A DNA stretch of 41,723 bases from Bacteroidales bacterium (GTDB lineage Bacteria > Bacteroidota > Bacteroidia > Bacteroidales > P3): positions 1 through 41,723 of the forward strand of contig JAGCJW010000016.1 of NCBI GenBank assembly GCA_017647785.1. Reading direction: 5' to 3'. The notes beneath the pieces are model-generated. The model saw nothing but the letters and a program-made list of their open reading frames with translations. It did not search any database and was not told the DNA's origin. A program made the position numbers and the translations under genes. Below are positions 1 through 7,769 of the stretch, piece after piece (position 1 is the stretch's first letter; each line of letters starts with the position of its first letter).

Positions 1-71
1 ATTAAGAAATAGTTTTTCCTAAATTTTAGTCGGTTTTCCCTTATTTGAAAAAATTTTAACATTTTTTAATT

Positions 72-118
72 AAAATCAAAGCCCGAAATACTACGAAAAT
101 TTCGAGCTTTGATTTTTT
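72..118 (+). terminator. Rho-independent terminator of a gene left of the window
   Basis: An inverted repeat pairs 72-89 with 99-116 (arms reading AAAATCAAAGCCCGAAAT and its near complement, with one mismatch) around a 9-nt loop, and it ends in a run of T. No gene lies between position 1 and this hairpin, so it probably ends a plus-strand transcript coming from outside. The A-rich left arm means it could also work leftwards. Confidence 0.7.
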
Positions 119-245
119 ATTTGCAAATTCTTTAAGCATTTAGAGTTAAGCAAATCGCTACTAATCAATAGTTTAAGGATTTTCAACTCTTATTTAAGCC
201 ATTTTTAAGCCTAAAAAGGGTGTTTTTTCTCTTGATTTTGGCAAA

Positions 246-329
246 ATTAAACGGCGTTTGGTTGAAATTAAACGGCGTTTAAAAAAAATTAAACGGCATC
301 TGGTGAAAATTAAACGGCGTTTAATTTTT
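246..329. repeat. Four 21-bp direct repeats with a palindromic core
   Basis: ATTAAACGGC begins at 246, 267, 288 and 309, an exact 21-bp period. Copies 1, 2 and 4 continue as GTTT, giving the core AAACG-G-CGTTT, a perfect dyad around one central base. Copy 4 extends this to the 17-bp dyad ATTAAACGGCGTTTAAT. Copy 3 has diverged in its right half (ATCT). Two DNA turns per unit would place all sites on one face of the helix. The array lies about 110-195 bp before the HU-like gene. It could be an operator array for that gene or iteron-like protein sites; nothing in the sequence decides between these. The rest of 119-441 is AT-rich without a recognisable gene. Confidence 0.8.
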
Positions 330-441
330 TTTAGTGCAAATTTGAACACTTTTTCTCCTCATTTTGTTAATATTTCAAGAAGTCTTTAGACAAGATTTCT
401 TTAAGAGAATAATTTTATTAACCCTTTAAAACGTGTCAATC

Positions 442-930
442 ATGGCAATACAGTATGTAAAGGTAAAAAGAATGATTCATGTGGGTGAAAATCCCGGAGA
501 AAAGTTTCTTGCAAGAATGGTAAGAGAACAAGCAGTAGATTTGAACCTTATCGCAGAACAGGTTGCAGGTGCTTCCACTATGAGCAAAGCTGATGTGATG
601 GGAGTTTTACAACAACTGCAAGTAGAAATGAGCTATCATCTTTTGCGTGGAGCAAGCGTAAGGCTTAGCATTTTGGGGACTTTCACTCCTAACTTGAGGG
701 TAAAGGCTCAAGATAGTGTTGATAATGTGAAAGCAGACAGCATTAAAGGCTTGCATATTGCCTTTCGCCCTTCGCCTTGGCTTACTTCTCAACTCAAAGG
801 TGCAAAGTTCAATTTTGTTGATCCTTCAATAAAAAATATCATTGAGACAATAGATGCAAATTCTGAGGAATTTGCTGAAATGGATGCTCTTTTGGAAAAG
901 CGAAAACAAAAGGAAAAAGCCTCAAAATAA
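442..930 (+). CDS. HU-like DNA-binding protein (HU-HIG type)
   Basis: This 162-aa protein resembles the Bacteroidetes histone-like family related to HU/IHF, which bends and packages DNA in the nucleoid. The N-terminal part (MAIQYVKVKR...) and the central segment around 'LRGASVRLSILGTFTPNLR' match the HU fold, where a helical dimerisation half precedes a beta-arm region. The C-terminus is Lys/Glu-rich (EKRKQKEKASK). An open GTG lies at 433, but ATG 442 gives the usual MAIQY start for this family. The gene stands alone: a terminator follows at 936-966 and a 21-bp repeat array lies upstream. Whether this protein binds those repeats itself is not shown. Confidence 0.85.
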   Translation: MAIQYVKVKRMIHVGENPGEKFLARMVREQAVDLNLIAEQVAGASTMSKADVMGVLQQLQVEMSYHLLRGASVRLSILGTFTPNLRVKAQDSVDNVKADSIKGLHIAFRPSPWLTSQLKGAKFNFVDPSIKNIIETIDANSEEFAEMDALLEKRKQKEKASK

Positions 931-935
931 GCAAA

Positions 936-966
936 CAAAAACCGCAGAATTATTCTGCGGTTTTTG
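936..966 (+). terminator. Terminator after the HU-like gene
   Basis: A perfect 14-bp stem pairs 936-949 with 953-966 around a 3-nt loop; its centre is CCGCAGAA/TTCTGCGG and the right arm ends in TTTTTG. It begins 5 nt after the stop codon of the HU-like gene, and the A/T-symmetric arms would allow bidirectional use. Confidence 0.85.
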
Positions 967-1022
967 TTGATATTGGAAATTATTTTAAAATGCAAAAAGA
1001 ACAGAAAAGAACCAAAAAAAAT

Positions 1023-1053
1023 TTTGTCAAATTCAAAAATAATTATAATATTG
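1023..1053 (+). promoter_or_regulatory. Bacteroidetes-type promoter before structured RNA copy A
   Basis: TTTG (1023-1026), 19 nt, then TAATATTG (1046-1053), one mismatch from the TAnnTTTG -7 consensus of Bacteroidetes. The second LRR locus has the same spacing at 41593-41623, which supports both. Transcription would start near 1060. Confidence 0.6.
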
Positions 1054-1059
1054 CACCGA

Positions 1060-1316
1060 AAATTAGTTATTAACCTTAGCAAAGGAGGAATAATAGGAGA
1101 AAAAGAAAAAATATAATTTAGACTTAAAAAATTTTAACGACATATAAAAGCGTTTTTGCTTATTATTGGCTTTTCTGAAACTTCGACACTTTCAAAAAAT
1201 GCACCAAAAAATAAGTGAAAAACGCTCACGTATCATAGCGTGGGCTTTTTCTTATTAGGTGCATTAGGTAGTCGAAGACCTCAGAAAACGATAAGACAAA
1301 AGTCCCACGTTTTTTT
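1060..1316 (+). ncRNA. Candidate structured RNA / leader, copy A
   Basis: A 5' A-rich segment (GGAG repeats near 1084-1100, then the conserved TTTAGACTTAAAAAATTTTA) leads into a rod-like hairpin. Nested pairings are CTTAT 1159-1163 with ATAAG 1291-1295; TTTTCTGA 1171-1178 with TCAGAAAA 1281-1288; TTCGAC 1182-1187 with GTCGAA 1271-1276; AATGCACC 1198-1205 with GGTGCATT 1258-1265; AATAAG 1210-1215 with CTTATT 1251-1256; and GCTCACG 1224-1230 with CGTGGGC 1239-1245. A seven-T run follows at 1310-1316. A second copy lies at about 41336-41600, minus strand, where several of these stems differ in sequence but still pair. This points to selection on structure. It may be a leader/attenuator for the downstream genes or a free small RNA with a 6S-like rod shape. 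No known RNA family was recognised. The stretch 1317-1414 holds only a possible hairpin (AAGTCCCA 1300-1307 with TGGGACTT 1356-1363). Confidence 0.65.
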
Positions 1317-1414
1317 ATGTCCATAAGTCAAACTTTCAGAAAAACATCTCGCCTTTGGGACTTGGGCAAATCAAAAGAAAAATAGTAAAATTAAAAGTTA
1401 AAAGCATTAAAACT

Positions 1415-2074
1415 ATGAATGAAATTGGAAAACTAATTAATGAGTTTAAGGGTAGAAGGAGTGGTAATACTCATAGAGACGCTTCTTTTGATTTATGCTT
1501 TCATTATTTTCAAACTAATAAGGAGCATGTCGCAGAAAAAGATTACTTAGAGAAAAGTTGCTTGTATCTATGGTCTTATCTTTCAAGTTGGGGAATGCTA
1601 AGAGGAAGTAGTCGCCTTTTAGAAAAAAGCCCTGCAAGTCTTAAACCTTTAATAGAACACATACAAGAGTCAAATGTGTGGGATATAGATGTAGATAAAT
1701 ATACTGATGAGAATATTAATAAACTGATAGAAGAGTATAAAGCAATAGAAAAACTATTAAAAGAAGAAATACTTGAAACACTTCCTACTTGTACTCTTGT
1801 TACAAAAATTATGTTGGGGGTTTATGGTAATGTTCCGGCATTTGACGTAAACTTTACTGCAACATTAAAAAAAGAATATGAAGGGAAATGTAGTTCTACT
1901 GTTTTTAATACAAAATCATTAAAGTGCATAAAAGATTTATACGATAAGCATAAAGATGAATTTAATCAAGAAATAAAAGTTTTAGACTTTGAAAACGAAG
2001 AAACAGAACTACGATACACAAAAGCAAAGTTAGTAGATATGTATGGTTTTCAAAAAGGATTGAATAAAGAATAA
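1415..2074 (+). CDS. Conserved-looking protein of unknown function
   Basis: This is a 219-aa soluble protein with no signal peptide and no membrane segment, rich in Lys and Glu and probably mostly helical. Notable segments are '[16 protein letters not shown]' in the first third and '[13 protein letters not shown]' in the middle. I do not recognise the family. The frame is open from 1355, but ATG 1415 is preferred: the longer start falls in the leader and adds a Lys-rich tail. It lies between structured RNA copy A and the LRR gene, whose ATG is 17 nt past this stop, so the two are probably co-transcribed. The second LRR locus has RNA and LRR gene but no such gene between them, so this gene is either an insertion here or a loss there. 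A role in defence or toxicity is possible but not supported by any motif. Confidence 0.75.
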   Translation: MNEIGKLINEFKGRRSGNTHRDASFDLCFHYFQTNKEHVAEKDYLEKSCLYLWSYLSSWGMLRGSSRLLEKSPASLKPLIEHIQESNVWDIDVDKYTDENINKLIEEYKAIEKLLKEEILETLPTCTLVTKIMLGVYGNVPAFDVNFTATLKKEYEGKCSSTVFNTKSLKCIKDLYDKHKDEFNQEIKVLDFENEETELRYTKAKLVDMYGFQKGLNKE

Positions 2075-2091
2075 ATAAAAAACGAATAGAA

Positions 2092-4767
2092 ATGAAAAAG
2101 ATTTTAACTTTAATTTGCACTCTATTATGTGCAAACGTGCTTTTGGCACAAACAGTTTGGGTTGATGGTCTGGAATACGGCACAACAGCTTCAAATGGAA
2201 GTTTAATAGCATACGTTAATGATGCTAATTTTAATATTGTAAATGCAACTATTCATTCAAGCGTAGTGTATAATGGGTTGACTTATACTGTTCGTTATAT
2301 TAGTAGTAACGCATTCGAAAATTGCAGTTATTTAACTTCTATCACAATACCAAATACCATTTCGGATATTAGAGATAAGGCATTTAAAAATTGTAGTAGT
2401 TTAACTTCTATTACAATACCAGATAACATTGATATTGGAGATTATGCGTTCGAAAACTGTAGTAGTTTAACTTCTGTTACTATCCTTGATGGTCTATCTA
2501 CTTATGGACCTTCTATTGGAGATGGGGCGTTCTATAATTGCAGTAGTTTAACTTCTGTTACTATTCCTAATAACGTTACTTCTATTGGAGATTCTGTGTT
2601 CTATAATTGCAGTAGTTTAACTTCTGTTACTATCCCTAATCGTAACGTTACTTCTATTGGAAATTCTGTGTTCTATAATTGCAGTAGTTTAACTTCTGTT
2701 ACTATCCCTAATAATGTTACTTCGATTGGAGAGAATGCGTTCAGTGATTGCAGTAGTTTAACTTCTGTTGATATTCCTAATAGTGTTACTTCTATTGGAG
2801 AGGAAGCGTTCAGTGATTGCAGTAGTTTAACTTCTGTTACTATTCCTAATAGTGTTACTTCTATTGATTATTATGTGTTCAGCGGTTGCAGTAGTTTAAC
2901 TTCTGTTACTATTCCTAATAGCGTTACTTCTATTGGATATAAAGCGTTCGAGTATTGCAGTAGTTTAACTTCTGTTACTATTCCTAATAGCGTTACTTCT
3001 ATTGATAATTGGGCGTTCAGTAATTGTACAAGTTTAACTTCTGTTAGTATTGGTAACAGTGTTACTTATATTAGACAGGGCGCGTTCCTTAATTGTACAA
3101 GTTTAACTTCTGTTACTATCCCTAATAGCGTTACTACTATTGGAGATAATTATAATTATGGAGCATTTGAAAATTGCAGTTCTTTAACTTCTGTTACTAT
3201 TGGAAATAGTGTTACTTCTATTGGAAGAAGAACATTCAAGGGTTGTAGTAGCTTAACTTCTGTTACTTGTTTAGCTGAAAATCCTCCTGTTTTATTAGAT
3301 AATGTTTTTTATAATACTCCTAACGAAAAGAGTTTAATTGTTCCTTGTAGTGCTTTGAATAATTATATAAATTCAGATTGGAATGATTATTATAATTTTA
3401 GTGCTGATAGAATTACAGGCATAGGGGGATATAATATAGTAGCAAATGTAAATAATTCTACCTTTGGAAGTGTTACTGTTGAAAACTACTGTTCAACAGC
3501 TAGGCTTACTGCAACTGCAAATGCTTGTTATCAATTTGTTGGTTGGAACGATGGCAACACCGAAAATCCAAGAATAGTTACCCTTTCAAGCGATACAACT
3601 CTAACTGCTAACTTTGAAGTTAGAGTTAATGATATTATCACATCAATATGTCAAGGACAAGTTTACAACGAAAACGGATTTAATGTTTCGGAAGCTGGTA
3701 CTTATACACAGACTTTACAAACTGCAAACGGTTGCGATAGTATCGTTACTTTGACTTTGAATGTTAATCCTATTTATAATACAGAACTTTCAGCAACTAT
3801 TTGCGAAGGACAAGTTTATAACGAAAACGGATTTAACGTAAGCGAAGCAGGAGTTTATACACAATCATTACAAACAATAAATGGTTGCGATAGTATTGTA
3901 ACTCTTACTTTGAATGTTAATCCTACTTTCAACACAGAATTTGTTGCAACAATTTGCGAAGGTACTGTATATAATGAAAACGGATTTAACGTAAGCGAAG
4001 CTGGTACTTATACGCAAACTCATACCGCTGCTAATGGTTGTGATAGTCTTGTTATTTTAAGACTCAGCACCAATCCAATTTTAAACACAGAGATAACAGC
4101 AATAATTTGTGAAGATAGTATTTATACTGAAAATGGATTTGAAGTTTCAGAAGCTGGAATTTATACTCAAACACATACTGCATTTAATGGTTGTGATAGT
4201 ATTGTCACTCTTACACTTTTAGTTACTCCTAAGAATACAGAAATTATAGCTTCTATTTGTGAAGGAGAGACTTATTCTGAAAATGGTTTCAATATTACAG
4301 AATCAGGAATATATACTCAAAACTTGCAAACAGAAAATGGTTGTGATAGCATAGTTACTTTAACATTAAATGTAAATCCTACTTTTGATACTATTATATA
4401 TGCGACTATTAATTCTTGGGAAACGTATATGGAACATGGCTTTAATGAAAGTGAAGCGGGAACTTACGTTCAAAATCTTCAAACTATAAATGGTTGTGAT
4501 AGCATTATTAAATTAAACCTTACAATAGATGTTTCTTTAATGGACGTTGAGCATTCAGAACTTTCATTCTATCCTAACCCAACAGATAGCAAAATTACTT
4601 TCTCTTCAACAATAGAAAGTATAGAAGTAATTGACTTAACAGGAAAAACAATACTTACTTTCTCTAATGCAAGAGAAATAAACATTGAATCACTTCCTGC
4701 TGGTGCTTATTACTTACGCTTAACAAATAAGGACAAAGCTATAATGCGAAAGGTTATTAAGGAATAG
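2092..4767 (+). CDS. BspA-like LRR surface protein with T9SS sorting domain
   Basis: This 891-aa protein starts with a type I signal peptide ([20 protein letters not shown]). Residues from about 75 to 400 carry about 13 BspA-type (LRR_5) repeats of 23 residues with the pattern [20 protein letters not shown] divergent InlB B-repeat-like domain follows ([16 protein letters not shown], about 445-510). Six units of about 44-48 residues come next, each with an ICxG...[13 protein letters not shown]...NGCDS pattern whose two Cys could form a disulfide; the sixth unit has lost the first Cys. The last 80 residues are a T9SS type A sorting domain ([10 protein letters not shown] ... [10 protein letters not shown] ... 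KVIKE). Family members are exported and surface-anchored and often serve in adhesion. The closest relative in the window is the gene at 38823-41282. Its stop lies 12 bp from the stop of the convergent PorE-like gene. Confidence 0.92.
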   Translation: MKKILTLICTLLCANVLLAQTVWVDGLEYGTTASNGSLIAYVNDANFNIVNATIHSSVVYNGLTYTVRYISSNAFENCSYLTSITIPNTISDIRDKAFKNCSSLTSITIPDNIDIGDYAFENCSSLTSVTILDGLSTYGPSIGDGAFYNCSSLTSVTIPNNVTSIGDSVFYNCSSLTSVTIPNRNVTSIGNSVFYNCSSLTSVTIPNNVTSIGENAFSDCSSLTSVDIPNSVTSIGEEAFSDCSSLTSVTIPNSVTSIDYYVFSGCSSLTSVTIPNSVTSIGYKAFEYCSSLTSVTIPNSVTSIDNWAFSNCTSLTSVSIGNSVTYIRQGAFLNCTSLTSVTIPNSVTTIGDNYNYGAFENCSSLTSVTIGNSVTSIGRRTFKGCSSLTSVTCLAENPPVLLDNVFYNTPNEKSLIVPCSALNNYINSDWNDYYNFSADRITGIGGYNIVANVNNSTFGSVTVENYCSTARLTATANACYQFVGWNDGNTENPRIVTLSSDTTLTANFEVRVNDIITSICQGQVYNENGFNVSEAGTYTQTLQTANGCDSIVTLTLNVNPIYNTELSATICEGQVYNENGFNVSEAGVYTQSLQTINGCDSIVTLTLNVNPTFNTEFVATICEGTVYNENGFNVSEAGTYTQTHTAANGCDSLVILRLSTNPILNTEITAIICEDSIYTENGFEVSEAGIYTQTHTAFNGCDSIVTLTLLVTPKNTEIIASICEGETYSENGFNITESGIYTQNLQTENGCDSIVTLTLNVNPTFDTIIYATINSWETYMEHGFNESEAGTYVQNLQTINGCDSIIKLNLTIDVSLMDVEHSELSFYPNPTDSKITFSSTIESIEVIDLTGKTILTFSNAREINIESLPAGAYYLRLTNKDKAIMRKVIKE
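2320..3280 (+). repeat. 69-nt tandem repeats coding for LRRs
   Basis: The LRR array is repetitive at the DNA level as well as in protein: units of about 69 nt share near-identical stretches such as TGCAGTAGTTTAACTTCTGT and CCTAATAGCGTTACTTCTAT. Some units have in-frame length changes (extra codons near 2640 and near 3140). Such arrays can expand or contract by slippage or recombination. Confidence 0.85.
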
Positions 4768-4779
4768 TTTTTATTATTT

Positions 4780-6618
4780 TTAATCTATTATATAAGATAG
4801 GGTTTGGCTTGTTTGCGAGGTGCAAAGTCGAACTCTATCTTCTCTTATACCGCTTTTCAAAAGGTATTCTTGCACTTGTTTTGTTTCTTCTTGTTTGCCG
4901 AGAAGTTGTATTCTCAGGCGTGCGTTTTCTTTTAGGTATTGCACAAATTCATCAAGAAACATCTTGTTATTTTGCAGTGTATAGACTTCTCCACTTTGTA
5001 AAACTTTAATTTCTATTGATAAAGAGTCAATATCTTTTGGAGAGTTTAGGGCTGTGCAAGAAAAAGCGTATGATGGTTTTTCTATTTTGATAAGATATTT
5101 ATCATAAGGTTTTAAAGCAAGACAAGTATTCTCGCTGTCAGAGGCTGTATAGTAGCTAATATTTGTGTTATCTGTCAAATTATATACATCTATTTTGCAG
5201 TTATATGCAGGAATCTCCTTGTCTACTATTTGAAGATTCAAAAGGTGTACCTCTGATGCTCGGTATTTGTCGGGCAATTCGTAGGTAACTATATTGTAGT
5301 TTCTTTTAATGCTGTCAAATTCGCTACGATAGGCTGTTTTTCCGTCTTTTTTTAGTGCTATTTCGTTTTCATTCTTTTCTGAATTTATGCTTTGTCCTAT
5401 GTTGATAGGCTCTTTCATTTTTATATCTTGGAGATTGATATAAAACAAATCGCATTGTCCAAATCCTTTCCAACCGTTTGAAGCGAAATAAAAGCTTTCG
5501 TTATCGGGGTGAAGGTAAGGGGAATATTCATCAAAAGGTGTGTTTATTCTTTTTCCTGCATTGGTAGGTTTAAGCCAAGAGCCGTTTTTGCTTTTGTGTG
5601 TTACCCAAATATCATAAGCGCCTTGCCCTCCTGTTCTATCTGATACAAAGTAAAGGGTATTGCCATCTGCTGATATAAAAGGTTCTATTTGATTGGCTGT
5701 TGTTTGATTTACTATATTTCCAATGTGTTCTGGCTCTGCCCACACTCCATCTATGTTTTTTGAAAGGTAAATTTGATATTTGCCACTTGCTTTGTCCATA
5801 GATGAGAAATACATTTGCTTTTTATCGGCTGTAAGTGATACCTTTGTGGGTTTATGCAAGATATTTTCTAATTCACTTATTGGAAAGCCTTCGTCATATT
5901 CCCATTGTTCCAAGTCTTCATTGAATTCTTTGTTGGCTTGACACAACACGTCTTTTGTAATAAAGGCTGTTTGTTGATAAAAGCTTTCTTCGTTTTTAGA
6001 GCGTTGTTTTATCTTTCTTACAAACAAGATTGTGTTTTCATCTAAGGATATAAAGGGTTTTGATTCGTCTTGTTCGGTTGATACATTCCCTATTTTATTT
6101 GGAAGAAATGGATATTGATTTTTTTCACCTTCACTTAAGAATTCACTCCATTTGATATAGTTTATTGCAGTTAGTTGCATTTGAGAATATTTGTTGTCAT
6201 GCATAGTTTCACTCAAGAATTTCTCAAATTGAACAACTGATTTGTCATAGCGTTCGTATGAATAGTCTATCAATCCCAAGTAATAAGACAAAAGAGGGTG
6301 AGAAAATTCGGGACAAATCTCAACAACTAAAGGGAAATACTTTTCTATCATTTTTGTATTGTCCCTTTTCACTCCTATCATTCCTAGTAAAAAATGAGGG
6401 CTTGCAAAGTCTGGCTCTGCTTCTACAAGTTCTCGTAATATTACAAAGCTTTTTTCGGATTTACCGTCTTTGTAATATGAGTATGCTTTATTGAATTGTT
6501 TTTTTGCTTCCTCACTTACTTCCTCTGCGCACACATCATAATCCTCAATAAAGTTCTTTTGAGAATAGGTAATGCTTGTTGCTGTTAATAGTAAAAGAAA
6601 AATGAGAAGTCTTTTCAT
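4780..6618 (-). CDS. PorE-like TPR / PD40 beta-propeller envelope protein
   Basis: This 612-aa protein has a signal peptide (MKRLLIFLLLLTATSITYSQ). A TPR-like helical part (about residues 35-160) is followed by five or so PD40/WD40-like blades (for example 'EPFISADGNTLYFVSDRTG' and 'SPYLHPDNESFYFASNG'). Then comes a beta-rich segment like a carboxypeptidase regulatory domain (about 455-545). The C-terminus (LDEFVQYLKENARLRIQLLG ... LLKSGIREDRVRL) recalls an OmpA-type peptidoglycan-binding domain but looks shortened. This order matches T9SS PorE and related proteins, which tie the secretion machine to the cell wall. There is no lipobox Cys. Its ATG lies directly after the SRPBCC gene's stop, so the two are co-transcribed. 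The PorE assignment is an inference from architecture; other PD40-OmpA proteins are an alternative. Confidence 0.75.
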   Translation of the reverse strand: MKRLLIFLLLLTATSITYSQKNFIEDYDVCAEEVSEEAKKQFNKAYSYYKDGKSEKSFVILRELVEAEPDFASPHFLLGMIGVKRDNTKMIEKYFPLVVEICPEFSHPLLSYYLGLIDYSYERYDKSVVQFEKFLSETMHDNKYSQMQLTAINYIKWSEFLSEGEKNQYPFLPNKIGNVSTEQDESKPFISLDENTILFVRKIKQRSKNEESFYQQTAFITKDVLCQANKEFNEDLEQWEYDEGFPISELENILHKPTKVSLTADKKQMYFSSMDKASGKYQIYLSKNIDGVWAEPEHIGNIVNQTTANQIEPFISADGNTLYFVSDRTGGQGAYDIWVTHKSKNGSWLKPTNAGKRINTPFDEYSPYLHPDNESFYFASNGWKGFGQCDLFYINLQDIKMKEPINIGQSINSEKNENEIALKKDGKTAYRSEFDSIKRNYNIVTYELPDKYRASEVHLLNLQIVDKEIPAYNCKIDVYNLTDNTNISYYTASDSENTCLALKPYDKYLIKIEKPSYAFSCTALNSPKDIDSLSIEIKVLQSGEVYTLQNNKMFLDEFVQYLKENARLRIQLLGKQEETKQVQEYLLKSGIREDRVRLCTSQTSQTLSYIID

Positions 6619-6619
6619 T

Positions 6620-7042
6620 TTAAATCATTGTTTCCATTGCCATTTTCATTCCGTCAGCCAATGAGTTTACAAATTTTTCTAATGGTTTCTTTACCATCAT
6701 TGCAATCATTGGGTTTGCGTCAAGTTCCATTTTAACAATAACTTTTGAAACGTATGGTTCTACTTTTTCAAATTCAAAGATTATTAAAAAGTTTAATGGC
6801 ATTGAACTTGGGACATCTGTGTCGTTTGTTATGGTGATTGATTCGTTAGGCATTCTTGAGATAATCTTCAATCCCATATCTGTCATTCCTTTTATAGTGA
6901 ATGAACATTTGTCTTGTGTAGCTTTAAAGTTTTCTATCTTGTCGTTTGCTACCATAGAAAAGTGTGTGAAATCTGATAAATATTCATACACAAATTCTAC
7001 ATTTCTTTTTATTTCTACTTTTTTACTTTCTATCTTTACCAT
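6620..7042 (-). CDS. SRPBCC-fold protein
   Basis: This 140-aa cytoplasmic protein resembles the START/SRPBCC superfamily: a start of the type 'ESKKVEIKRNVEFVYEYLSD', a central beta-sheet, and a long amphipathic C-terminal helix (KKPLEKFVNSLADGMKMAM). Members bind hydrophobic ligands in a helix-grip cavity; the ligand here is unknown. It sits next to pyrE, but a terminator at 7055-7086 separates them, so it probably depends on readthrough or its own weak promoter. Its stop abuts the start of the PorE-like gene. Confidence 0.8.
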   Translation of the reverse strand: MVKIESKKVEIKRNVEFVYEYLSDFTHFSMVANDKIENFKATQDKCSFTIKGMTDMGLKIISRMPNESITITNDTDVPSSMPLNFLIIFEFEKVEPYVSKVIVKMELDANPMIAMMVKKPLEKFVNSLADGMKMAMETMI

Positions 7043-7054
7043 ATCTTTTTTAAT

Positions 7055-7086
7055 ATAAAAAAGGCGTTATTCCTTATATAACGCCT
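7055..7086 (-). terminator. Terminator after pyrE
   Basis: On the minus strand a 9-bp stem AGGCGTTAT/ATAACGCCT (7078-7086 with 7062-7070) is followed by TTTTTTATA. It sits 26 nt past the pyrE stop. Confidence 0.85.
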
Positions 7087-7111
7087 ACTATTATAATCAA
7101 AAACAATTAAT

Positions 7112-7762
7112 TTATCCGTTAATTCTTTTCTCACTCCATGCTTCTGGATTTTTTCTCCATTCTGACAAAGAATCTAATTCATCTGTTCTGATGAAGTTTT
7201 CTTCTGCTGCTAACTCTATTAAAGTGTGATAATCTGTAATTGTGCTTAATTTAACTCCTGCTTCTTCAAAGGCTTTTTGAGCAACTTCCAAATTGTATGT
7301 GAATATTGCTGCCATTCCTTTTACTTGGCAACCGCTTGCTCTTAATGCTTCAACTGCTTGTAAACTGCTCTTACCTGTTGAAACTAAGTCTTCAATAACT
7401 ACAACAGTTTGTCCTTCTTTTATGTCTCCTTCTATCTTATTTTGTAATCCGTGAGCCTTTTCGCTTGGACGAACATAAACAAAAGGTTTTCCTAAATCTT
7501 GTGCAACTAAAACTCCTTGTGGAATTCCACCTGTTGCAACTCCTGCGATTACATCTACGTCTGCAAATAACTCATTTACAATAGCTACGAATTGTTGACG
7601 AAGAAATGTTCTTATCTCAGGGTGTGATAAAGTTACCCTGTTATCGCAATAAATTGGGCTCTTTCTGCCCGATGCCCATGTGAAAGGATTTTCATTATTC
7701 AATTTTATTGCTTTAATTTGCAATAAAAATCGGGCTGCTTGTATGGCTGTCTCTTTATTCAT
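7112..7762 (-). CDS. pyrE: Orotate phosphoribosyltransferase
   Basis: This 216-aa enzyme joins orotate and PRPP to form orotidine 5'-phosphate, the fifth step of pyrimidine synthesis. The PRPP-binding loop reads VVVIEDLVSTGKSS, and the N-terminal region has the family's 'FTWASGRKSPIYCDNR' segment. The frame is open to 7834, but ATG 7762 (MNKETAIQAARFLLQ) is the start fitting the family. A -7 element, TATCTTTG (7773-7780 on the minus strand), lies just 10 nt upstream, so the mRNA would have almost no leader. The start is 7 nt from the ATG of the divergent NUDIX gene. Confidence 0.95.
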   Translation of the reverse strand: MNKETAIQAARFLLQIKAIKLNNENPFTWASGRKSPIYCDNRVTLSHPEIRTFLRQQFVAIVNELFADVDVIAGVATGGIPQGVLVAQDLGKPFVYVRPSEKAHGLQNKIEGDIKEGQTVVVIEDLVSTGKSSLQAVEALRASGCQVKGMAAIFTYNLEVAQKAFEEAGVKLSTITDYHTLIELAAEENFIRTDELDSLSEWRKNPEAWSEKRING

Positions 7763-7769
7763 AATCATA

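Noticed and set aside
246..329. The 21-bp array as a CRISPR
   Set aside because: Repeat cores are separated by only 7 AT-rich bases, there are no spacers of 30 bp or more, and no cas genes are present.
789..1082. Minus-strand frame overlapping the HU-like gene end and terminator
   Set aside because: Phe/Ile-rich translation of AT-rich DNA; it crosses a strong terminator and the promoter of the structured RNA.
1060..1316. Structured element as a retron RNA
   Set aside because: No reverse transcriptase lies next to either copy.
2320..3280. LRR DNA repeats as CRISPR or as the variable region of a diversity-generating retroelement
   Set aside because: The repeats are in-frame LRR codons, and there is no reverse transcriptase or template repeat in the window.
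4809..5009. Small plus-strand frame within the PorE-like gene
   Set aside because: It is antisense to a well-supported coding region and has no signal of its own.
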